A DNA stretch of 64,000 bases from Oscillospiraceae bacterium (GTDB taxonomy: Bacteria > Bacillota > Clostridia > Oscillospirales > CAG-272), in NCBI GenBank assembly GCA_015063805.1, contig SVTK01000011.1:1-64000 (forward strand), read 5' to 3'. The notes beneath the pieces are model-generated. The model was given only the letters and a program-made list of their open reading frames with translations, did no database searches and was not told where the DNA came from. Position 1 is the stretch's first letter. Every line of letters begins with the position of its first letter. This document shows, in pieces, positions 58,748 to 64,000 of the stretch. Made by a program: the position numbers and the translations under genes.

Positions 58748-58774
58748 GCCCTCTCGGGATTCCGCAGAAAAAAT

Positions 58775-58806
58775 GCCCATGGGCCAACGGCCCATGGGCG
58801 TTTTTT
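58775..58806. terminator. Bidirectional terminator
   Basis: An 11-bp stem GCCCATGGGCC / GGCCCATGGGC with T6 in both directions. Confidence 0.92.
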
Positions 58807-58832
58807 CACTTTTGATCGGAAGAAAGCGGAGC

Positions 58833-59279
58833 TTACTCCTTGTCCTCTTCTTCCTCGTCCTCGCAGTCACAGCATCCGTCGCAAATGCAGTCGAAATGCT
58901 CGTGGCAGGCGGGGCAGACCAGATCAGCAGGATCAACCGTCTCGTCAAAGCAAATCACTTCGCCGCAGGAAGGACAGGTGATCTCATAATACTCATCATC
59001 GTCGTCATCGTCGCAGCAGCAATCGCAATCGCAGTCGCAGTCATCCTCGTCGCCGAACTCGTCCATGATGAACTCCTCGACTTCGCCCAGATCCTCATCG
59101 ATCTCCTCGATGTAATCGTGCAGCTCGTCGGTGATGTCCTCCAGGCGGTCAACTGCCTCGGTCAGCTCGCCGATCAGATCAAGCATAGCGTTGATCAGCT
59201 TGGTCTCGGGCTTGGTGGCATCGAGAGCAGTGCCCTCTGCCAGGCCCTTCAGATATGCAGCCTTTTCGGTCAAAGTCAT
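58833..59279 (-). CDS. CD1247-type acidic zinc-ribbon protein
   Basis: A 148-aa cytoplasmic protein. The N-terminal coiled coil (TLTEKAAYLKGLAEG, then ELTEAVDRLEDITDELHDYI) matches the CD1247 N-terminal domain; next comes an extreme Asp/Cys tract (DDCDCDCDCCCDDDDDD), then a zinc-ribbon CPSCGEVICFDE...CPACHEHFDC and a second Cys/Glu tail. The function is unknown. It sits 15 bp downstream of efp, as is common in Clostridia, suggesting a translation-related role. Confidence 0.85.
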   Translation of the reverse strand: MTLTEKAAYLKGLAEGTALDATKPETKLINAMLDLIGELTEAVDRLEDITDELHDYIEEIDEDLGEVEEFIMDEFGDEDDCDCDCDCCCDDDDDDEYYEITCPSCGEVICFDETVDPADLVCPACHEHFDCICDGCCDCEDEEEEDKE

Positions 59280-59294
59280 TTTCGTTCCTCCTGA

Positions 59295-59852
59295 TTATGC
59301 ACGGGAGAGATATTCACCCGTTCTGGTGTCGATCTTGAGCACTTCGCCCTCTTCGATGAACAGCGGAACCTTGATCACGGCACCGGTCTCCAGAGTAGCG
59401 GGCTTAAGGGTGTTGGTCGCGGTGTTGCCTGCAAAACCGGGATCGGTCTGGGTAACAGCCAGCTCAACAAACGTGGGGGGCTCGATATCAAACACTTTTC
59501 CCTTATAGGAAACGAGCTTAACCATCATCTCTTCCTTGACGAACTTGAAGCTGTCAGGGAGTGCGTCCTTGTTGATGGGGGTCATATCGAAGGTTTCCAT
59601 ATCCATGAAGTAATACAGATCGCCATCGTTGTAGGAGTACTGCATTTCTTTTCTCTCGATATAAGCATTCTCATACTTATCGGTGGGGCTGAAGGTGCGC
59701 TCGATCACGGCACCGGTAATGACATTCTTGAGCTTGGTGCGGACGAAAGCCGCGCCCTTACCCGGCTTAACATGCTGAAATTCGATAACCTGCAGAACCT
59801 GGCCATCCATCTCGAAAGTGATGCCGTTCTTGAAATCGCCGGCTACTACCAT
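59295..59852 (-). CDS. efp: Elongation factor P
   Basis: Relieves ribosome stalling at polyproline. The 185-aa, three-domain protein starts [17 protein letters not shown] at 59852, 8 bp after GGAGG (an in-frame ATG at 59867 precedes). The conserved lysine sits in the loop [10 protein letters not shown]; that residue is modified in B. subtilis and E. coli, but the modifying enzyme cannot be told here. The C-terminal [17 protein letters not shown] is canonical. Confidence 0.97.
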   Translation of the reverse strand: MVVAGDFKNGITFEMDGQVLQVIEFQHVKPGKGAAFVRTKLKNVITGAVIERTFSPTDKYENAYIERKEMQYSYNDGDLYYFMDMETFDMTPINKDALPDSFKFVKEEMMVKLVSYKGKVFDIEPPTFVELAVTQTDPGFAGNTATNTLKPATLETGAVIKVPLFIEEGEVLKIDTRTGEYLSRA

Positions 59853-59917
59853 TGTTGTTACCTCCAACGTAAAACATCTTTTTTTCGCAGACTTTCACTG
59901 CGCATAAGTTACATTTT

Positions 59918-59946
59918 ATTATACAGGATTTTCCCCGAAATTGCAA
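59918..59946 (-). promoter_or_regulatory. Promoter of efp
   Basis: On the minus strand: TTGCAA, 17 bp, TATAAT. Confidence 0.82.
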
Positions 59947-60012
59947 GAGGAATGCAGGGAAAAAGTGATGTAAATTGTTAACTTATTGTGAACAAGTCGA
60001 CAGATTTCCGTT

Positions 60013-60528
60013 TTACGCCTTCGTTTGCACCTCAATCTGCGCCAAAATGAAGGGCAGGACCTGGTCCCGTTTGATCTGCAGGACATGGGCAAACTCATCG
60101 TAGAGGAGCTTTTCCGCATCGTGCAGGAAGTGTTCATCGGCCGCATGGAACTTGCGTCCTGCAGCCTCCTGCCGCTGTTTGCGCAGGTAAAGCGCTTTGA
60201 TCATCCCCACCATAGCTGCCCGGTCTCCCCCATTCAGCACAGCGCGGCAATGATCCCGCCGGGCATGATCGTCATCGATGGACAGGGCTTCCTCGCTGGG
60301 CATGGTGCGGATCAGGGTGTAGATCTCCTCTGGAGAAAGGACCCGACGCATTTTTGCCGTCAGCGCTTCATTGTCCAGAGGGACAAAAACCGTTGAGCTT
60401 CCCGAATAGACCGGCTTGAGCACATAATAACGCCTGGACTCGCCCATAAAATTCTGCTCCGAGATCTCTGCGATCCGACAGACCCCCTCCGTGCCGTACA
60501 GCACCGCATCATTGACCCGAAATTCCAT
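60013..60528 (-). CDS. CarD-family RNA-polymerase-binding regulator
   Basis: A 171-aa protein with an N-terminal Tudor-like RNAP-interaction domain (FRVNDAVLYGTEGVCRIAEI, in parts; YYVLKPVYSGSSTVFVPLDN) and a helical C-terminal DNA-binding domain. Homologues bind the polymerase beta subunit and alter open-complex stability. The start at 60528 follows GAGGTG; the frame is open upstream. A terminator hairpin lies between its promoter and this start. Confidence 0.92.
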   Translation of the reverse strand: MEFRVNDAVLYGTEGVCRIAEISEQNFMGESRRYYVLKPVYSGSSTVFVPLDNEALTAKMRRVLSPEEIYTLIRTMPSEEALSIDDDHARRDHCRAVLNGGDRAAMVGMIKALYLRKQRQEAAGRKFHAADEHFLHDAEKLLYDEFAHVLQIKRDQVLPFILAQIEVQTKA

Positions 60529-60561
60529 GTTCTGCACCTCACATTCAATCATAAATCCGAC

Positions 60562-60615
60562 AAAAAAAGTGCAGTCTGCTTCAACCGGACTTACGTTCCG
60601 CCAAGCAAACTGCAC
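60562..60615 (-). terminator. Terminator hairpin in the carD leader
   Basis: On the minus strand, GTGCAGTTTGCTT / AAGCAGACTGCAC (60603-60615 / 60569-60581) is followed by seven T (60562-60568), 34 bp before carD. An extended -10 TGC-TATAAT (60633-60641) lies just upstream, so a roughly 65-nt terminated RNA or an attenuator is predicted. Confidence 0.7.
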
Positions 60616-60632
60616 GTTGATTGTTCTACAAT

Positions 60633-60641
60633 ATTATAGCA
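60633..60641 (-). promoter_or_regulatory. Extended -10 promoter of the carD leader
   Basis: TGC-TATAAT on the minus strand, no good -35. Confidence 0.6.
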
Positions 60642-60742
60642 TATTTTTCGGGTCGGTGTAATAGGCATTTTACACAAAATATTTTTTCTTTGAAATTGTC
60701 CCTGCCGCGGGAAGCGTTTTTTCATTTTTTTTGGCAAAGCCG

Positions 60743-60771
60743 TTGCAAAATTTCCTTTCCTGTGGTAAAAT
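60743..60771 (+). promoter_or_regulatory. Promoter of ddh
   Basis: TTGCAA, 17 bp, TAAAAT with extended TGG. Confidence 0.8.
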
Positions 60772-60818
60772 GGTAGCGTATTTTTCGATGCGGGAAAAAC
60801 CGCAGAAAGGCAACTTAC

Positions 60819-61805
60819 ATGAGCATTCGTATCGGCATTTTCGGCTATGGCAATCTCGGCCGCGGGGTAGAAGCGGCCATCCGGCAGAACAGCGACATGA
60901 CGCTGGCGGCGGTATTCACCCGGCGGGATCCCGCATCCCTGCACATCCGCACCGAGGGCGTGCCCGTTCTTTCAGCGGACTGTGCGGCACAGATGGCCGA
61001 CAAGATTGATGTGATGATCCTCTGCGGCGGCAGTGCCACCGATCTGCCGGTACAGACTCCCGCCATGGCGGCGCTCTTCAACGTGGTGGACAGCTTTGAC
61101 AACCATTCGAAGATCCCCGAGCATTTTGCCGCGGTGAATGCGGCGGCTTCCGCTTCCGGTAAGGTTGCGGTGATCTCGGCGGGCTGGGACCCCGGGATGT
61201 TCTCCCTCAACCGGGTGATGGCCCAGGCCATTCTCCCCGACGGTGCCGGCTACACCTTCTGGGGCAAGGGAGTCAGCCAGGGGCATTCGGATGCCATTCG
61301 CCGCATTGACGGTGTGGTGGATGCGCGGCAGTACACCATTCCCGTGGAGGCGGCCATGGATGCGGTGCGCAGCGGCAGCTGCCCCACCCTCACCACCCGC
61401 GAAAAGCACACCCGCGAGTGCTTTGTAGTGGCCAAGGAGGGCGCTGATCTTGCCCGCATTGAGCACGAGATCAAGACCATGCCGGCGTATTTTGCCGATT
61501 ATGACACCACGGTGCATTTCATCAGTTTGGAAGAGCTGAAGGAGAAGCACAGCGGCATTCCCCACGGCGGCTTTGTGATCCACAGCGGCCGCACCGGCTT
61601 TGACGGGGAGCACAATGCGCTGATCGAATACCGTCTGAAGCTGGACTCCAACCCCGAGTTTACTTCCTCGGTGCTGGTGGCTTGTGCCCGCGCTGCCCAT
61701 CGGATGGCCGCGGACGGAGCCTCGGGATGCAAGACGATTTTGGACATTCCTCCCGCATACCTTTCCGCCAAGTCCGGGGAGGAGCTGCGGAAGAGCTTAC
61801 TGTGA
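60819..61805 (+). CDS. ddh: meso-Diaminopimelate dehydrogenase
   Basis: Converts tetrahydrodipicolinate to meso-DAP in one NADPH-dependent step, for lysine and peptidoglycan. The 328-aa protein has IGIFGYGNLGRGVEAAI, AVFTRRDP, VVDSFDNHSKIPEHF, SAGWDPGMFSLNRVMAQA, and GKGVSQGHSDAIRRIDGV, all characteristic of Ddh. AAAGGCAAC precedes the start. Single-gene unit. Confidence 0.96.
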   Translation: MSIRIGIFGYGNLGRGVEAAIRQNSDMTLAAVFTRRDPASLHIRTEGVPVLSADCAAQMADKIDVMILCGGSATDLPVQTPAMAALFNVVDSFDNHSKIPEHFAAVNAAASASGKVAVISAGWDPGMFSLNRVMAQAILPDGAGYTFWGKGVSQGHSDAIRRIDGVVDARQYTIPVEAAMDAVRSGSCPTLTTREKHTRECFVVAKEGADLARIEHEIKTMPAYFADYDTTVHFISLEELKEKHSGIPHGGFVIHSGRTGFDGEHNALIEYRLKLDSNPEFTSSVLVACARAAHRMAADGASGCKTILDIPPAYLSAKSGEELRKSLL

Positions 61806-61810
61806 GTGGC

Positions 61811-61863
61811 GGGGCTTTGCCCCGGACCCCACCAAGGGGGCTTTTTGAAAAAAGCCCCCTTGG
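61811..61863. repeat. Two-hairpin intergenic element, copy 2
   Basis: GGGGC-TTT-GCCCC (61811-61823) then CCAAGGGGGC-TTTTTGAAAAAA-GCCCCCTTGG (61832-61863), then AACCCGC. Same order and apex as 42159-42224, but the stem bases differ and co-vary. Confidence 0.65.
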
Positions 61864-61884
61864 AACCCGCAAAAACTTTCCACA

Positions 61885-61923
61885 AAAGAGAACGGACGCC
61901 ATTTCGGCATCCGTTCTCTTTTT
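61885..61923. terminator. Bidirectional terminator between ddh and dipeptidase
   Basis: AAGAGAACGG(A) / (T)CCGTTCTCTT stem with A and T tracts. Confidence 0.88.
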
Positions 61924-62861
61924 CAGGCAGGCAGATATTTTTTGAGGAAGCGCAGGTAATTGCCGCCGGCGACTTTTTCCACCAGGGTTTCGCTGTAGTT
62001 ATGGGTGAGCATGAAGTCGATGAGGCGGTCGTGAACCGAGCAACTCTCGTCCAGGGGGGCGGGATAGTGGTGCCCGATGCCGTCGATGTCACAGCCGAAG
62101 CCGATGTGATTCTCGCCGCCCAAGGCCAGGCAATGATCCAGGTGGGCAAAGAGCTGCTCCACCGTCTGCATCTCGGGCTTGTCGTGAACAAAGGAGGGGC
62201 AGAGGTTGAGGCCGATCATACCGTCCTGGCGGAAGATTTCCCGGGCCATATCATCGGTGAGGTTGCGGCTGTGACCACAGAGAGCGCGGAAGTTGGAATG
62301 GGTGGCGATAATGGGCTTGGCGGAAAGTTCGGCCAGGTCCCAGAAGCTTTGGTCGGAGAGGTGGGACACGTCGAAAATCATCCCGAGGCGGTTGCCCTCC
62401 TCCACCATGGCGCGGCCGGTCTCGGTGAGACCGGTATCCTCCTCGCCCTCCTCCAGGCGATTGCTTTTCCCCAGGTCATTGTGCAGCCAGGTCAGCCCGC
62501 ACACCCGCGCGCCGCAGTGGAAGAAGCGGCGAAGAATCTCGGGGCTGCCCTTGAGTCCCGTTCCCCCCTCCAGCGTCAGCAGGGCGGCGTGCTTGCCTGC
62601 GGCAAAGGCGGCCTCAATGTCAGCGTAGGTTTTAACGGGCAGGACACGGTCGCTCTCGTTGGCCATGGCCAGGGAAAAATGCCCCAGGAAGCGCACCGCG
62701 CGGCGGTAGCAATCCTCCACCGAGTTTTCCGGCCAGGTGCAGAACAGCGCCACAAACTGCAGCTGCTGCATCCGGGTACTATAATTGTAGGGATTGACGA
62801 TACCAAATTTCCCGGCATCCACCTTCTGAATGCTGTCGCAATGGGAATCCACAATAAACAT
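61923..62861 (-). CDS. Membrane-dipeptidase family (M19) peptidase
   Basis: A 312-aa zinc TIM barrel that hydrolyses dipeptides. Zinc ligands: FIVDSHCDS (HxD), LTLEGGTGL (Glu), and histidines in FDVSHLSD and ATHSNFRALCGHSRNLTDD. Predicted cytoplasmic, no signal peptide. The start at 62861 follows GGAGGTG; the upstream open frame covers the promoter. Single gene. Confidence 0.93.
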   Translation of the reverse strand: MFIVDSHCDSIQKVDAGKFGIVNPYNYSTRMQQLQFVALFCTWPENSVEDCYRRAVRFLGHFSLAMANESDRVLPVKTYADIEAAFAAGKHAALLTLEGGTGLKGSPEILRRFFHCGARVCGLTWLHNDLGKSNRLEEGEEDTGLTETGRAMVEEGNRLGMIFDVSHLSDQSFWDLAELSAKPIIATHSNFRALCGHSRNLTDDMAREIFRQDGMIGLNLCPSFVHDKPEMQTVEQLFAHLDHCLALGGENHIGFGCDIDGIGHHYPAPLDESCSVHDRLIDFMLTHNYSETLVEKVAGGNYLRFLKKYLPA

Positions 62862-62891
62862 AGCCGTACACCTCCGTACTGTGATAGGTTT

Positions 62892-62920
62892 ATTATACGC
62901 CCAAGGCCTCGGTTTGTCAA
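62892..62920 (-). promoter_or_regulatory. Consensus promoter of the dipeptidase gene
   Basis: On the minus strand: TTGACA, 17 bp, TATAAT. Confidence 0.9.
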
Positions 62921-62947
62921 GAATCGGTGGGATTTTCCTGCACACAC

Positions 62948-62976
62948 TTGCAGTTTGGGGCAAACTGTGCTATAAT
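62948..62976 (+). promoter_or_regulatory. Promoter with palindrome in the spacer, DUF6062 operon
   Basis: TTGCAG, 17 bp, TATAAT with extended TGC. The spacer holds CAGTTTG-GGG-CAAACTG (62951-62967), a perfect 7-3-7 inverted repeat, a likely repressor site. Confidence 0.75.
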
Positions 62977-63002
62977 GAAAAAAACGATACAAGGAGCTGT
63001 CC

Positions 63003-63710
63003 ATGGAACAGATCTATACCATACCGGTTAACGAAGCCTTTGATGCCGCCGATGGCTGTCCCTTCTGCGCCCTGTGGCGCAAGCTGGAGGAGAACGAGCT
63101 GGACCTGATCCTGGGGGCCTCCATGATGGAGCCCGATGTGCGGATCAAAACCAACAAGCAGGGCTTCTGCCGTACCCACTACGATATGATGTTTGTGCGA
63201 AAAAACCGTCTGGGCATGGCCCTGACGCTGGAGTCCCATCTGAACGAGTTGAAGTCCGACATTGCCGCCGGGGGGCTGGGCGCCGTGCTGGGGGGCGCGG
63301 GGGCAAAGCCACTCAAGCGCATTGCTGAGCTGGAGGAAGACTGCTATGTCTGCGGCCGCATCAATTACCACTTCACCCACATGATTGAGACGGCAGTTCT
63401 GCTTTGGGAGCAGGATGAGGCCTTCGCACCCAAGCTGCAGAAGCAGCCCTATTTCTGCCTGCCCCACTACCGCCGTCTGCTGGATTACGCCCGCACCCGC
63501 CTGCCCAAGAAAAAGCAGGGGGAATTTGTCCGCCAGGCTTCGGCGGTGGTGGAGGGATATCTGGACACCCTCTCGGCGGATGTAAGCTGGTTCTGCAAGA
63601 AGTTCGACTACCGCTACGAGAATGAGCCCTGGGGCAATTCCCGGGATGCGGTGGAGCGGGCTATCAAATTCCTGCGCAGTGATCTGCACGGCGACCCGCC
63701 GAAAAAATAA
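63003..63710 (+). CDS. DUF6062 Cys-motif protein
   Basis: A 235-aa cytoplasmic protein that begins MEQIYTIPVNEAFDAADGCPFC, the pattern of DUF6062. Two repeats of a Cys pair followed by CxxHY occur: CPFC with FCRTHYD, and CYVCGRI with FCLPHYR, suggesting two metal sites of C-C-C-H type. Function unknown. CAAGGAG precedes the start. It is followed 22 bp later by a TIM-barrel gene, so the two form an operon. Confidence 0.85.
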   Translation: MEQIYTIPVNEAFDAADGCPFCALWRKLEENELDLILGASMMEPDVRIKTNKQGFCRTHYDMMFVRKNRLGMALTLESHLNELKSDIAAGGLGAVLGGAGAKPLKRIAELEEDCYVCGRINYHFTHMIETAVLLWEQDEAFAPKLQKQPYFCLPHYRRLLDYARTRLPKKKQGEFVRQASAVVEGYLDTLSADVSWFCKKFDYRYENEPWGNSRDAVERAIKFLRSDLHGDPPKK

Positions 63711-63732
63711 TCCCCAAAAAGGAGACACCCCC

Positions 63733-64000
63733 ATGTCTGCATGCAAGATCGGCATCAGTGCCGGTGCCTACAAAGGCATTACCATTGAAGAAACCATGCC
63801 CTACCTGCGGAATGCAGGCTTTGACGCCACCTTCACCGGCTACCGTGACCTGGCCCAGGTTTCGCGGTTTGCCGAGCTCTTCGCCGCCAACGGCATTTTC
63901 TACGAGAGCATCCACGCCCCCTGGGACAACATCAACCAGATCTGGCTTGATGGTGAGGAGGGAGCCCGCGTGCTGGCCCGGTTCTGCGAATGTGTGGAAT
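63733..64000 (+). CDS. Sugar-phosphate isomerase/epimerase family, 3' partial
   Basis: The frame runs off the window after 89 codons. It begins MSACKIGISAGAYKGITIEE and continues through LRNAGFDATFTGY, FAANGIFYESIHAPWDNINQIW, the first strands of an AP-endonuclease-2 TIM barrel. AAAAAGGAG precedes the start. Co-transcribed with the DUF6062 gene. Confidence 0.78.
   Translation, partial: MSACKIGISAGAYKGITIEETMPYLRNAGFDATFTGYRDLAQVSRFAELFAANGIFYESIHAPWDNINQIWLDGEEGARVLARFCECVE

Noticed and set aside
59771-60000. Frames between efp and carD
   Set aside because: Short, no ribosome site; the region holds the efp promoter and AT-rich spacer only.

Overview
The window looks like chromosome of an anaerobic, Gram-positive Clostridia-type bacterium (Oscillospirales/Christensenellales-like, probably gut-associated). 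Support comes from the gene content and regulation: single-chain pyruvate:ferredoxin oxidoreductase, NADP-type glutamate dehydrogenase, L-lactate dehydrogenase, one-step meso-diaminopimelate dehydrogenase, a NifS/NifU pair with an Rrf2 regulator, a T-box valS leader, DUF1292/DUF4349/CD1247/DUF6062 proteins, AGGAGG-type ribosome sites and sigma-A promoters that almost all have a 17-bp spacer. Coding DNA is GC-rich with strong codon bias, which creates many long spurious antisense frames. No phage, transposase or CRISPR array was seen.

Layout. 1-2950: 3' part of a large secreted carbohydrate esterase with a six-residue tandem repeat. 3061-3229: a decayed solute-binding-protein (SBP) relic. 3383-11591: five tandem SBP lipoprotein paralogues, each with its own promoter and terminator and no permease genes. 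11707-17787 (minus strand): an operon of a small membrane protein, a lipoprotein, alanine racemase, a divergent SBP-like lipoprotein and a large anchored lipoprotein. 17986-19991: tRNA-Ser followed by a roughly 1.8-kb arsR/DUF5714/arsC module between 92-bp direct repeats. 20183-32093: carbohydrate and surface-polymer genes (PfkB kinase, sorbose-phosphate-reductase-like enzyme, DeoR regulator, glycerol-1-phosphate dehydrogenase, MBOAT/DHHW O-acetylation pair, SGNH hydrolase, Gfo/Idh oxidoreductase, GDPD, TIM-barrel epimerase). 32155-32350: a 6S-like RNA. 32401-42016: DUF1292, CapA-like protein, ldh, T-box/valS, DUF4349, an ECF S component next to a degenerate CoaX, and pyrophosphatase. 42248-48020: nifJ, then an 881-bp XRE-repressor/lipoprotein module between two copies of the 3' end of an HMGL-type aldolase gene. 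48228-51282: small genes, flavin reductase, tRNA-Arg and an AT-rich gene-poor stretch. 51283-64000: gdhA, a second sorbose-reductase-like enzyme, the nifS-nifU-metF-rrf2 operon, MBL hydrolase, XRE regulator, CD1247 protein, efp, carD, ddh, dipeptidase, DUF6062 and a partial TIM-barrel gene.

How it fits together. The organism appears to ferment sugars through pyruvate (ldh, nifJ), assimilate ammonia (gdhA), make meso-DAP/D-Ala peptidoglycan (ddh, alr) and invest heavily in extracellular capture and modification of glycans. The most unusual features are the SBP array with its relic, two small regulator-plus-cargo modules that both sit between duplicated gene-3'-end/terminator sequences, a CoaX homologue lacking its catalytic aspartates, and several palindromic operators placed inside promoters.
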